In this document: positions 49,974 to 58,791 of the stretch, in pieces
How positions within the stretch are numbered: the stretch's first letter is position 1
Layout: every line of letters begins with the position of its first letter
Assembly (NCBI GenBank): GCA_900316265.1
Contig: ONCH01000006.1
Location: 1-64,000 of the forward strand
From: an uncultured Prevotellaceae bacterium
Lineage (GTDB): Bacteria > Bacteroidota > Bacteroidia > Bacteroidales > Bacteroidaceae
Direction of reading: 5' to 3'
DNA length: 64,000 bases
Translations under genes and position numbers: made by a program
The notes under the pieces: model-generated
Seen by the model: the letters and a program-made list of their open reading frames with translations, nothing else
The model's database searches: none
Told to the model about the DNA's origin: nothing

Positions 49974-52229
49974 TTATTCACCACCAATAATTACATTGAA
50001 ATCCAAACCTGTTTCCCACGTCACGTCAACAGACAGTCCTAATGTGACTGAACTGCTGCGCAAGTCGGGCACTGTCAGATAGGCATTCTTCAGCGCATTC
50101 ACACCAATCTTGAAGTTAGCCTTTGTCACGTGGTCCTGAATAAACACACGGGGAACAGTCTTAGTGGCATCTCCATAAGCAGTTGCATCATAAGGTGGCA
50201 ATGCATGATAGGTGGGCAGTACTGGTCCCGTCTTTGTAGAAGGGTCAAGCTCACCAATCAGGTAGAAGTTGCTGCCATTGGTAATCAGGTTGTCCTTGCC
50301 AAAGAAGTCTCTACCGGTATTGTTCTGAAGTTCCAGCGCCACATAAACCTTGGACTGCTTGTTTGTTGCGTCAGTAGAACGCATATCCTGATAATTGTCA
50401 AACATCAAGGTGTAGTTAGACTGTGATGTAGTCGATGTAGAAGCAGGTATGACTCCCCCATTGGTAATCTGATTGTCATAGATATAGCCCTTTCTGTAAT
50501 TTGCATCACCTGTTGTGATAGGCAGGAAATTCCAACCAACCTTCGGCCACTGATCACCAATGATGATAGACACCAGCTTAAAGGAATTGTCATAGATATA
50601 GATTTCTTTATCTTCTTCTGTGGTAACACCATAATCTCTTTGCTGAATAGCTTTATTATTATCCTTTAATGTCAGGGTGTTGTAACCAACAGTAGTTTCG
50701 AGCAGTGCAGTACCGTAGTTGATGTCATTCTTCATGGCCACGCTACGAGTAGTAGACTGTACATGGCCCAACGCCCAATCAGAAGACCAACTTCCCTCGG
50801 TATTCCAAGAAGTTACATTTTCGGGATATTGAGCTACAACATGCTCAGCATCAGATACACGAATCGGACTGTTACCGAAATAGCAGAGCTCGGCAGGATA
50901 GTAATAGTCGTCAACAGTGAAGGTCGTACCACCCACAGCGCTGGTGTTGTAGTTCTCTACATAATAGAATGTTTTCTTTGTATCATCAAACTTGATATGC
51001 GTAGCACCTTGGGGCAATGCAAACTGACTTGGGAATTGTGCGAAATCATCACTGGTATAGGCTGTAATGTGTGAAAATGTTGCGCCGTCAGGTTTTGCAC
51101 CTGCAGTAGTCGTTGGCCAGTAAGCATCTGTTGCAAGTTCACTAATAAGATCACTTGCTGCCTTAATAGCGACACCATCAACGGCTCCACCATTAACAGG
51201 AACGGTAGCAGTGAAATACTTACGCAATTCCAGGTCTATCAGGTGTGCCATATACTTGGCCAATGCCTCTTCCTTGTTGGTAGGTGTAGCGCAACGAACA
51301 GAATTGACGATAGTCCAAAGGTCTTTCGTTGTGCGCAATAAAGCAACACCAGAAGCATTACGCAACTCAGCATCCTGAATGGAGGTCATCTCCTTATAAA
51401 CCTTAAACAGCTTGATTTCCAAAGGACGAGCGGCAGTTGGAGTGGTATTAGCAGGACTCAATGGGTTGCCATCTGCGTCCACGGTATTATAAGCACTCCA
51501 AAGCATACTTGGCATATAATCAGCTTCGAGAGCAAATCCGTATGCTGGGATACCTGTATCTGGAACATCGTCAGCAGCAACAGCAGCGGTTCCACGGTTA
51601 GTGTTGATGATACATGACAACACTGCAGCCAGTAACTTTTGCACTGCCTGGAACTTTCCCTTATCAGTAGCTGTCAAACGCCTACCCAACTGGAAGTAGG
51701 TAGTAGACAAATCATTGGTAACATTGTAATTATCCAGATAGCCAAATTTGCTTTTGTAATCCACAACGGTATTGTCGTTAATGGCCTTACCATAGAACAA
51801 CATAGTATTGGTGTTCAAAGGCAGGGACATCTCCAATACACGGCGTGAATGATCACTATCAAGTGATTTAGCAGCTATTACGCGCGACATGTCAAAGGAT
51901 TTGTCCGCTGTAGCTGTTGTAGCAAGATATTGATTGTCATTTGTCTGATTAAAACACATGATAAAGCAATTTTCAATGCCACGGAAATCGTTGGCAGCTA
52001 AATCGGTTGATGCCTGGGTAGCAGCTCCAGACATACGCGTTGTTGACGAACTGCCATTCGACACGTTGAACACAAATTGAGTTGTTACTTCTCCCTTTGC
52101 TCCAACATCGCCTGGCGTCTTGGACTCTTCCGCTACCGTATCGTCGGTGGACGAACAGGCAGTGAAGCCTAATGTACCTACCAGTGCTATCGCACTAAGA
52201 AAGGCAAAATTGAAATACTTTTTCATCAT
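49974..52229 (-). CDS. Major Mfa1-type fimbrillin precursor (751 aa)
   Basis: Lipoprotein signal with lipobox FTAC (Cys25). VTTQFVFNVSNG and TTRMSGAATQ (Arg65 in the middle) match the N-terminal strand and likely Arg-type processing site of Mfa1 pilins. FRGIENCFIMCFNQ, NTNTMLFYGKA, YPAELCYFGNSPIRVS and the Mfa1 C-terminal block (FIQDHVTKANFKIGVNALKN, then VPDLRSSSVTLGLSVDVTWE) are all present. It is longer than the about 560 residues of P. gingivalis Mfa1. Mature subunits would polymerise outside the outer membrane. Second gene of the operon, 11 nt after the OmpA-like gene. Confidence 0.82.
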   Translation of the reverse strand: MMKKYFNFAFLSAIALVGTLGFTACSSTDDTVAEESKTPGDVGAKGEVTTQFVFNVSNGSSSTTRMSGAATQASTDLAANDFRGIENCFIMCFNQTNDNQYLATTATADKSFDMSRVIAAKSLDSDHSRRVLEMSLPLNTNTMLFYGKAINDNTVVDYKSKFGYLDNYNVTNDLSTTYFQLGRRLTATDKGKFQAVQKLLAAVLSCIINTNRGTAAVAADDVPDTGIPAYGFALEADYMPSMLWSAYNTVDADGNPLSPANTTPTAARPLEIKLFKVYKEMTSIQDAELRNASGVALLRTTKDLWTIVNSVRCATPTNKEEALAKYMAHLIDLELRKYFTATVPVNGGAVDGVAIKAASDLISELATDAYWPTTTAGAKPDGATFSHITAYTSDDFAQFPSQFALPQGATHIKFDDTKKTFYYVENYNTSAVGGTTFTVDDYYYPAELCYFGNSPIRVSDAEHVVAQYPENVTSWNTEGSWSSDWALGHVQSTTRSVAMKNDINYGTALLETTVGYNTLTLKDNNKAIQQRDYGVTTEEDKEIYIYDNSFKLVSIIIGDQWPKVGWNFLPITTGDANYRKGYIYDNQITNGGVIPASTSTTSQSNYTLMFDNYQDMRSTDATNKQSKVYVALELQNNTGRDFFGKDNLITNGSNFYLIGELDPSTKTGPVLPTYHALPPYDATAYGDATKTVPRVFIQDHVTKANFKIGVNALKNAYLTVPDLRSSSVTLGLSVDVTWETGLDFNVIIGGE

Positions 52230-52240
52230 AGCTCTATGAA

Positions 52241-53818
52241 TTAATTAATACTGTTATTTTCACGTTGTTTCGTACGTTTCTCTAATTGTCGCAGATTCTC
52301 CTGGGCATCGGCATTGCCTTGGGCAGCGGCACGACGGAAGCAGTTGAGGGCCTCGTCCTGCTGTCCACAGAGCCAGTAGGCCAGACCCAGCGCATTCTGG
52401 GCACGCTCGTCGTGGCGTACCGTCAGCAACAGGCGCAGGGCCTCGTGATGGCAGTCGCTGCAGTCGGTGGTGAGCAGCTCGCTGGCCTCATTGATGGTGG
52501 CAGCAGCGGTATCGGGCACGTAGTCGTAGTAGATGCGGATGTAGCCTGAATTACGCTGGTTGCTGAGGATGTTTTCCTTGATGAACTTCCACGTGCGTCC
52601 TCTGTTCAAGCGCTTCAACAAGCGTTCACGCACATTCAGATCGTTCTCTTGGTCAATGATATCCATTGCCTGCTGCAGCTCTGCGGCCTGTGGCGACTGA
52701 CTGGCCACCATCTCTTCCAGTTGGTCGCGGAACTCCGCCCATGCCTCGCCACCGCCAACGGTCTTGAACAGCGAGTCGGGAATCTGCAGCTGTTGCTGGA
52801 TATAGTGCTGCAGAGCGAGAGCACGATTGGTTGCCAACTTTTCATTGCCAGCAATGGGACCCTCGATAGAGGCCAGACCAATAATTTGGAGAATCTTCAC
52901 GCTGCTGGCGGTATCGGCCATAATCTGACGGGTAATATCAATGATGCGGTCAAGCACCTCACGGTTGTCGCGGAAGTCAGTATGTAACTCCGACTTTGCC
53001 AAGGGGAAGCGGACAAAGAGGGCAGCCTTGTCACGGCGCAGAATGCGGGTGCGGTCGTAGGGCTTATACAGCGAGATATGTGCCAATACGGGATTGTCTT
53101 TCTGCAGCTGTCCAGCACGGCCAGTGAAGTCGGGTACAGGTCGTAATACTGGATGGAAAGGCTCTTCGGGTGGTGGCGGAAGGATAATGGGCTCCTCCAC
53201 TACAGGCACTGGCTTAGGACGTCCCGGAATGTTGTACACAATGTTAAGTGCTGCCTGTGGCACGGCAAACACCTTCTTTTCCGTGCTAAGTTTCCTGCCA
53301 CAATGCTCACATTCATATCGTCCATATTTCGTATAGCCCACAGCAGCACCAATCACTGCCTCTATATTCCAATAGCGACCCAGATTCCAGGAGTAGCCAT
53401 AGAAAGCACCAACGGCGCCCAGATCTCCCTGGCGTCGCACATTCTTGTCATCGCGGAAGAAAGGTGAGGGCACGTTGGACATATTGAAGTGGGCGTAAAT
53501 CAGGTTGCCACCCACAAAGTGTCCGGTGTTGACGCCATCAAACCAGTAGCGCACGTCGGGCGACAACAGCAAGTGACGCCACTTGGTATTGGTGTCGTCA
53601 TCCGTAGGCCAGGGACGGTAGCCTGCCGTCAGACCCATTGACCAGTGGTCAGCAAGTCTGAACCCAAGGCGCAGATTGGGGGTCAGCGTAGCATCATAAA
53701 GCAAGTTGTTTCCTATCGTCATGTGAAAGGGCTGTTGAGATTTTGCTACTACAACATGGCACACTAACAGTAGGATGATTGATGCTATTTTTATAATATG
53801 TACAACACTTTTATACAT
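52241..53818 (-). CDS. Outer-membrane protein with DUF3575 barrel and OmpA/DUF3868-like domains
   Basis: 525 residues. Signal peptide of about 28 residues (IASIILLLVCHVVVAKSQQ). Residues 30-200 follow DUF3575: NNLLYDATLTPNLRLGFRL, SPDVRYWFDG, GGNLIYAHFN, GAFYGYSWNLGRYWNIEAV, plus a YECEHCGRKL loop. A Pro-rich hinge (VEEPIILPPPPEEPFHP) leads to an OmpA-like domain (VRFPLAKSELHTDFRDNREV, then IIGLASIEGPIAGNEKLATN). A TPR-like C-terminus (ALGLAYWLCGQQDEALNCF) follows. Proteins of this type head fimbrial loci in Bacteroidales and may help export or anchor pilins to the wall; the exact role is unknown. First gene of the operon. Confidence 0.8.
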   Translation of the reverse strand: MYKSVVHIIKIASIILLLVCHVVVAKSQQPFHMTIGNNLLYDATLTPNLRLGFRLADHWSMGLTAGYRPWPTDDDTNTKWRHLLLSPDVRYWFDGVNTGHFVGGNLIYAHFNMSNVPSPFFRDDKNVRRQGDLGAVGAFYGYSWNLGRYWNIEAVIGAAVGYTKYGRYECEHCGRKLSTEKKVFAVPQAALNIVYNIPGRPKPVPVVEEPIILPPPPEEPFHPVLRPVPDFTGRAGQLQKDNPVLAHISLYKPYDRTRILRRDKAALFVRFPLAKSELHTDFRDNREVLDRIIDITRQIMADTASSVKILQIIGLASIEGPIAGNEKLATNRALALQHYIQQQLQIPDSLFKTVGGGEAWAEFRDQLEEMVASQSPQAAELQQAMDIIDQENDLNVRERLLKRLNRGRTWKFIKENILSNQRNSGYIRIYYDYVPDTAAATINEASELLTTDCSDCHHEALRLLLTVRHDERAQNALGLAYWLCGQQDEALNCFRRAAAQGNADAQENLRQLEKRTKQRENNSIN

Positions 53819-53861
53819 GCAGCGTTTCTGATTGACAGTTAATTAATTACTACAATAAGTG

Positions 53862-53869
53862 CAAAGATA
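53862..53869 (-). promoter_or_regulatory. -7 box of the fimbrial operon
   Basis: TATCTTTG on the minus strand, about 45 nt before the first start codon. The nearest TTG (53897-53895) is 25 nt away, longer than usual, so an activator may be needed. Confidence 0.5.
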
Positions 53870-54078
53870 TTAAAAAAATGAGATACATTGTTCTCAAATT
53901 AACGACAAACGAATGTTATTTAACACATATTTACACCCCCCCTATAAATGTTAACGTGAATTAACAATATATATAATAAGGTGTAGACCATTTCGGAGAA
54001 AGTAGGCTGCACCTCGGATTGTAACGCCACATTCATATCTTTAGGTGTGAGAAATGATAACAAAACAGTGCTATTGTT

Positions 54079-54108
54079 TTGTATTGTGCTCGCTTATTCG
54101 TACCTTTG
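54079..54108 (+). promoter_or_regulatory. Promoter of tcdA with overlapping inverted repeat
   Basis: TTG 54079-54081 and TACCTTTG 54101-54108, spacing 19. The -33 element lies in the inverted repeat CAAAACA/TGTTTTG (54061-54081), which could serve as an operator. Confidence 0.75.
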
Positions 54109-54125
54109 CAGCAAAATAAAGAACG

Positions 54126-54848
54126 ATGGGAATGGAAGAGGCAATATTCCGGAGGAGTGAGTTGCTATTAGGCAACGAGGCGATGGAGCGTATCGCGCAG
54201 AAACGGGTCATCGTATTTGGCGTGGGCGGCGTAGGCTCGTGGTGCGCTGAGAGCCTGGTGCGCAGTGGCATCCGGCAGTTGACAATAGTTGACTTCGACA
54301 GCGTGGATGTCACGAACGTCAATCGCCAACTGATGGCCACGACGAAGACGGTGGGGCAGGTGAAGGTGGAGGCACTGAAGGAGCGTCTGCTGACCATCAA
54401 TCCTTCAGCAGAGATCACGGCCTTGCAGAAGACTTTCACGGAGGAGACGGCTGGAGAGTTCCATTTGGAGGACTACGACTACATCATTGATGCCATCGAT
54501 TCGCTGAAAGACAAGGCGGCACTGATTCTGTTGGCCACATCCCTCCCCTCAGCAGGGGAAGACAGAAGCGCCCCCAAGTTCTATTCATCAATGGGTGCTG
54601 CCCTGAAGCTGGACCCTACACGCATCCAGATTACGGAGTTCTGGAAAGTGAAGGGCGACCCCTTGGCACGTGCCCTTCGTAACAGGTTCAAGAAAGAGAA
54701 GCTGTTTCCCAAGCGCAAGTTCCAATGCGTCTATAGCGACGAACTGGTACAAGCAAAAGACGAGGGAAAAGGTTCCCTCGTCCATATCACTGCCATCTTT
54801 GGTTTCATGCTGGCAGGATTAGTCATTCAAGACGTCACAAAGCTATAG
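54126..54848 (+). CDS. tcdA: tRNA threonylcarbamoyladenosine dehydratase (TcdA, ThiF/E1-like)
   Basis: 240 residues. ATP-dependent enzyme that cyclises the t6A base at position 37 of ANN-decoding tRNAs to ct6A. Seen: nucleotide-binding VIVFGVGGVGSWCAESL (28-44), VDFDSVDVTNVNRQL (55-69), DYIIDAIDSLKDK (118-130) and KFYSSMGAALKLDPTRI. The stretch ATSLPSAGEDRSAP (137-150) is longer and more polar than I expect at this site. The stop codon is separated from the murF stop by one base. Confidence 0.9.
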   Translation: MGMEEAIFRRSELLLGNEAMERIAQKRVIVFGVGGVGSWCAESLVRSGIRQLTIVDFDSVDVTNVNRQLMATTKTVGQVKVEALKERLLTINPSAEITALQKTFTEETAGEFHLEDYDYIIDAIDSLKDKAALILLATSLPSAGEDRSAPKFYSSMGAALKLDPTRIQITEFWKVKGDPLARALRNRFKKEKLFPKRKFQCVYSDELVQAKDEGKGSLVHITAIFGFMLAGLVIQDVTKL

Positions 54849-54849
54849 G

Positions 54850-56238
54850 TTATAACAGGGCGGGGAGCTCGTAAAGGTGGGTGCTGTTTGAACCCTTGAT
54901 GAGGATATAGCGGCCCTGTGGCAACTCTTGTGCGATGGCAGATTTCACCTCTTCGACATTCGCAAAGGTGCGGAAGGGCGATTGACCATTGACCATTGAC
55001 CATTGACCATTGACCGCTTTCTGGAACTCTGCACCGACGAGCCATACCTCATCGAAACCTGCCTGCTGCAGCTGGGCAACGACCTTCTGATGCTCCTCTT
55101 GCGAGACGTCGCCAAGCTCGCCCATCATACCCAGAATAGCCATCTTGGGCGACACCTCCATGAGTTGGAAATTGTCGATAGCCGCCTTCATCGAGGTGGG
55201 GTTGGCATTATAGGCATCGACAATGAGGTGGTTCTTCTCCGTCTCCGTCAGCTGTGAGCGATTGTTGGTGGGCACGTAGTTGGCGAGTGCATGATTAATC
55301 TGCTCGAAGGGGATGTTGTTAACATAGCCGACAGTGATGGCAGCCAGCATGTTGTCGAGGTTATAGGCACCAATAAGGTGGGTCTGTACCTCCATCCACT
55401 CGCTGGTGTAGCCCGCATCGTGGTCTTGCTCGCGCCAGCGGAACTTCAGGAACGGTGCACACGAGACGACCTCGCCACGAATCAGGATGTCCTCGTTGTC
55501 ACTCTGGCCGTAGTAGTAGATGTCGGGCTGGTGATCATTGACCATTGAACATTGACCATTAATCATCTGCATCAAGTATTCATTGTCGCGATTGACGAAG
55601 ATGGGACAGTCGTGAGCGATGAGGAAGTCATAGAGTTCACCCTTGGTCTTGCAGACACCCTCGAAGGAGCCGAAACCCTGCAGGTGGGCACGTCCCACGT
55701 TGGTGATGAGTCCGCAGGTGGGTTCGGCCGTTTCTACCAGTGTCTTGATGTCGCCAGGATGCGAGGCACCCATCTCTACAACAGCTATCTCTGTCTGGTC
55801 GTCCAGTCGGAAGAGCGTCTTGGGCACACCCACGTCGTTGTTGAAGTTACCCTCCGTTGCCATCACGCTATAGCACTCTGCCAAGACGGCACGAACCAGT
55901 TCCTTCGTGGTAGTCTTGCCATTAGTGCCCGTGATGCCCACCATCGGCATCTCAAACTGGCGACGATGCTCACGCGCCAGGTCCTTGAAGGTCTGGAGGC
56001 AGTCGCTAACCTTTATGAGGTGAGAGGTGAGAGGTGAGGGCTGAGCGGACAGTTCCTCTATCTCTTCATCGACGATGGCGTAGGCACAGCCTTTCTCCAG
56101 TGCCTGGAGAGCGAACTTGTTGCCATTGAACGACTCACCCTTCAAGGCGAGGAAGATGCTACCCTCAGGACAGTTACGCGAGTCTGTCGTGATACACGGA
56201 TGCTGCTGATACAGCTTATAGAGCTCTTTGATATCCAT
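54850..56238 (-). CDS. murF: UDP-N-acetylmuramoyl-tripeptide--D-alanyl-D-alanine ligase
   Basis: 462 residues. Last cytoplasmic step of muramyl-pentapeptide synthesis. Substrate domain with ITTDSRNCPEGSIFLALKGE (16-35), P-loop GTNGKTTTK (104-112), VVEMGASHPGDI, ITNVGRAHL, and DAYNANPTSM (341-350). Three low-complexity stretches are coded by heptamer tandem repeats: AQPSPLTSHL (65-74), INGQCSMVND (226-235) and NGQWSMVNGQS (410-420). They sit between conserved blocks, probably in surface loops, so the enzyme can still be active. A -7 box is at 56270-56277. Confidence 0.95.
   Translation of the reverse strand: MDIKELYKLYQQHPCITTDSRNCPEGSIFLALKGESFNGNKFALQALEKGCAYAIVDEEIEELSAQPSPLTSHLIKVSDCLQTFKDLAREHRRQFEMPMVGITGTNGKTTTKELVRAVLAECYSVMATEGNFNNDVGVPKTLFRLDDQTEIAVVEMGASHPGDIKTLVETAEPTCGLITNVGRAHLQGFGSFEGVCKTKGELYDFLIAHDCPIFVNRDNEYLMQMINGQCSMVNDHQPDIYYYGQSDNEDILIRGEVVSCAPFLKFRWREQDHDAGYTSEWMEVQTHLIGAYNLDNMLAAITVGYVNNIPFEQINHALANYVPTNNRSQLTETEKNHLIVDAYNANPTSMKAAIDNFQLMEVSPKMAILGMMGELGDVSQEEHQKVVAQLQQAGFDEVWLVGAEFQKAVNGQWSMVNGQSPFRTFANVEEVKSAIAQELPQGRYILIKGSNSTHLYELPALL
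54981..55015 (+). repeat. Heptamer tandem repeat TTGACCA inside murF
   Basis: Four exact TTGACCA units and a partial fifth (54982-55015). Translated on the minus strand as NGQWSMVNGQS. Confidence 0.9.
55536..55566 (+). repeat. Second heptamer repeat inside murF
   Basis: CATTGAC-type units with small changes (CATTGAC, CATTGAA, CATTGAC, CATTAAT). Same family as 54981-55015; translated INGQCSMVND. Confidence 0.8.
56017..56040 (+). repeat. Third heptamer repeat inside murF (TCACCTC on the coding strand)
   Basis: Three exact GAGGTGA units on the plus strand, that is TCACCTC on the murF sense strand, the same unit as in folP. Translated within QPSPLTSHL. Confidence 0.85.
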
Positions 56239-56269
56239 TCCCTTAATGATTATTTGTTCTTATGGGGCG

Positions 56270-56277
56270 CAAAGATA
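56270..56277 (-). promoter_or_regulatory. -7 box for murF
   Basis: TATCTTTG on the minus strand, 31 nt before the start codon; no clear TTG upstream at the right spacing. Confidence 0.55.
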
Positions 56278-56319
56278 CTATTTTCTTCTGAAACTACCAA
56301 ATGTTTTTGGAAGTTAACC

Positions 56320-58053
56320 TTAGTCGCCCACCCTTTCTACGATGAAGTCGCAGGCTGAGAACCAGTTGCTGGGCTTGCCGTATTGCTGGACGATGTCGCT
56401 ATCGAGGGTAACACCATAGGTGAGTTTGCCGTTGGTGTTGTTATGGGGCACGGTGATGTCGTCGAGGTAGATGCGGTTCCAACCGTATCCCACTCCACCA
56501 TGTGCTGTGGCCTTATTGACATCGAGAGCCAGGACACCCTCGTTGGAGTTGGCACCCTTCGAGAAGCGGTTGAGGGCTGAGAACCACACATTACCACCAG
56601 TATTGCCATCTGCAGGAATCTCCTTCTGAATGGTTTTGCCACCCACCTGTGCAAAAACCACGATGCCTGAGTGACCGCTGTTGGTTTGCTTGGCACGCAC
56701 CACAGCCGACACACGATAGCGACCTGGGCGCAGGTTTTCAAGTGTGCTCTCGATACGGATGCCGTCGCTGTAGTTCTCGCTCCGCACATGGAGATAACCC
56801 GTTTGCTGGTCAGCGGTATAATGTTCGCCACGACCAGTGAACATATCCTCGCCGTTGTATGCCACGGGCTGGTGGGTAAGCTTCCAGTGGTTGCGGTTCA
56901 GGTAGTCCTGATCGTTGTCGGTCAGGCTGTCAATCTCAACCGTCTTGTTACGCAGCACTTCTATTGTGCGCTGAGCATCCTGAACTTGCATCTTCAGGTC
57001 ATCGGGCATGTATTTGGCAATGTCGTTGGACATATTCATCAGCTCTTCAGCCTGACGATGGGAGAGCATGTAGGGGTAGCTGCCTATCTCTTTGTTGAGC
57101 GTGTAGCAGATGGCTTTCTGCTCGGTAGCCGTGGCAGTGCCGCCAATACTCGTCATGAGCCAGAACTTAGCCTTCAGGGCCTCATAGCTGGTCTTGAGGT
57201 TGAGCGTCTTGGGTGAGTCGCAGAGCTTCTGTGCCATCGTGATGAAATTATACTGGTAGAGCTCGGCCAGCGTATCAGTGTTGAGGGCCTTGGCACGTTC
57301 GGGTTCTTTTTTACGTATTTCAAACAGCCGGTTCTGCGCCACGCTGAGCGCCGTATTCGTGCGGTCGAGGTATTCGTCGGGATCGTAGGACTTCACCTGC
57401 GGAGCCTTCAGCTTCGGACAGTGGAACTCATACATGATGCCTCTGGTCATATAGTATTTGTGCTTATTATCGAGGGCATCGTCCTCCTCATAGCTTGCCC
57501 ATGAGAGCAGATAGGTGGAACGGAAACCGTCGTCATCCTTGAAACCAATGATGCGAACGTTCAAGGTTGGATGAAGTTCGAGTGGGAAGGTCTCGCCACT
57601 CTCGCCGTAGGCGATGCTGACGCCTGGGAAGACGGCCTGCTCATCGCCCGCCACATAGCTATAATAGCTGGAGGCGTAGGGCGCCTGCTTGTCGTAGGTG
57701 TCGAGAATCTGGCGCAAGGGCAGATTGGGGTCGTCGGGCACGTTGTGGAACTCAAAGCTCCAGCCGTCGAGGTAGTTGGGGCCAATGTCTGCCCTGTTCT
57801 TCCCAAGTTGCACCACGTGAATCTTGTTCTTGGGCACCAGACCACCGCCATCGAGGGCCGTGTAGATGATGCTGAGACTATCCTTACTGCCAGGTACCCA
57901 CGTGGACGAGATATATTTGGGTTGCCTGCGGTCGAGTGTTTCTCTGAAGGCCGTATGCATGGCCTGTGCGTGCTTGTTCTCCTGAGCGTGGAGAGTGGTT
58001 ATGCTGATGGGCATCAGCAGGAGTGCTATGGTAATAATCAGTTGTTTCATCAT
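56320..58053 (-). CDS. Secreted protein of unknown function encoded with an ECF sigma/anti-sigma pair (577 aa)
   Basis: Signal peptide MMKQLIITIALLLMPISITTLHAQ. Residues about 30-200 contain PKYISSTWVPGSKDSLSIIY and a long block with many Tyr and Asp; residues 230-380 are helical. The C-terminal about 170 residues (YTADQQTGYLHVRSENYSDG, LRPGRYRVSAVVRAKQTNSG, NRIYLDDITV) look like a carbohydrate-binding-module-type beta-sandwich. No catalytic motif recognised. It follows the anti-sigma gene by 3 nt, so it is likely part of the response controlled by that sigma factor, or its sensor. Confidence 0.65.
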   Translation of the reverse strand: MMKQLIITIALLLMPISITTLHAQENKHAQAMHTAFRETLDRRQPKYISSTWVPGSKDSLSIIYTALDGGGLVPKNKIHVVQLGKNRADIGPNYLDGWSFEFHNVPDDPNLPLRQILDTYDKQAPYASSYYSYVAGDEQAVFPGVSIAYGESGETFPLELHPTLNVRIIGFKDDDGFRSTYLLSWASYEEDDALDNKHKYYMTRGIMYEFHCPKLKAPQVKSYDPDEYLDRTNTALSVAQNRLFEIRKKEPERAKALNTDTLAELYQYNFITMAQKLCDSPKTLNLKTSYEALKAKFWLMTSIGGTATATEQKAICYTLNKEIGSYPYMLSHRQAEELMNMSNDIAKYMPDDLKMQVQDAQRTIEVLRNKTVEIDSLTDNDQDYLNRNHWKLTHQPVAYNGEDMFTGRGEHYTADQQTGYLHVRSENYSDGIRIESTLENLRPGRYRVSAVVRAKQTNSGHSGIVVFAQVGGKTIQKEIPADGNTGGNVWFSALNRFSKGANSNEGVLALDVNKATAHGGVGYGWNRIYLDDITVPHNNTNGKLTYGVTLDSDIVQQYGKPSNWFSACDFIVERVGD

Positions 58054-58056
58054 TTC

Positions 58057-58791
58057 TTAAAAGTTAATGTAATTAGCGGTACTATCGTTTTGTATCTTGT
58101 TCATCGCCTGTTCGGCTTGTTTGCCAACAATGCGATATACCATCTGCTGTAGACGGGCATCAGCGGCGATGAGTCTTTCCACCTGTGCCGAACTGACACT
58201 ATCGTCCAGTTTTTCCATTTCGGTCTCAAGGCGGGCAATGCAGTCGGCGAGGTTCTCAGCAGTTGGAGCGGAGACGGCTGTTGGGTTGTTGATCCGCTTG
58301 CCTGTCTGGGGCTTAGCGGGAATGGTCTGAGCCACAACGGCTTCCACCGTTTTCTCTGTAGGTGTGATGGTCTCGTGCTTAGGCTGGATGCTATCCTTGA
58401 GGACTTCGGTTTTCTCTGCCACCAGCGAAGGCTGTTCGGCAGTGCTTCTTCCAAGATGGAACACCAAGAGCAATACGATGCTTGCAGCGATGCCAACCAT
58501 GAGCCACCTGAGGGCGACTATCTTGGGCTTCTCCCTGACAGTCTTGGGAAGCATCTGAATCTTCGCGCTGTCATCCTTGATGGGTTGTTCTGACGTTCCG
58601 CCTTCTATCTCAATGTCCACCTGTCCGTTGTCGAACAGCGTGAACATCTCCTTATATTCGGCCCACTCCTCGTCCACTTCATGGGTGCGGAAGTACTGTG
58701 CCAGCACTTCTTCCTCGGCAACGCTGGTTTCGCCAGCCATGAACCTGCTGAGCAATTGGGCTATCTCTTGTTTATCGTATTGTTGTTTCAT
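58057..58791 (-). CDS. Membrane-bound anti-sigma factor-like protein
   Basis: 244 residues. The cytoplasmic N-terminus (KQEIAQLLSRFMAGETSVAE) has the look of the short helical region that binds ECF sigma factors. One membrane segment WLMVGIAASIVLLLVFHLG at about 96-114; the rest is a Thr/Pro/Lys-rich periplasmic part with a helical end (LADCIARLETEMEKLDD). It lacks the FecR domain of TonB-linked systems. ATG overlaps the sigma stop (ATGA), so synthesis is probably coupled. Confidence 0.75.
   Translation of the reverse strand: MKQQYDKQEIAQLLSRFMAGETSVAEEEVLAQYFRTHEVDEEWAEYKEMFTLFDNGQVDIEIEGGTSEQPIKDDSAKIQMLPKTVREKPKIVALRWLMVGIAASIVLLLVFHLGRSTAEQPSLVAEKTEVLKDSIQPKHETITPTEKTVEAVVAQTIPAKPQTGKRINNPTAVSAPTAENLADCIARLETEMEKLDDSVSSAQVERLIAADARLQQMVYRIVGKQAEQAMNKIQNDSTANYINF

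Larger units (their letters stand above)
53819..54125. other. Divergent control region between the fimbrial operon and tcdA
   Basis: Contains a -7 box for each direction, a C7 tract at 53936-53942, TACACC/GGTGTA at 53932 and 53980 (inverted, 42 nt apart), GTTAA-N6-TTAAC near 53950, and CAAAACA-N7-TGTTTTG at 54061-54081 overlapping the tcdA -33 element. No long inverted repeats of the kind flanking invertible promoters were seen. Confidence 0.55.

Noticed and set aside
53936..53942. C7 tract as a phase-variation site for the fimbrial operon
   Set aside because: Seven C residues are short for slippage control, and the tract is outside the -33/-7 spacer that would be affected.
53932..53985. TACACC/GGTGTA pair around the fimbrial control region as an invertible promoter
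   Set aside because: The arms are only 6 bp and no recombinase gene is near; known invertible promoters in this group have longer repeats.
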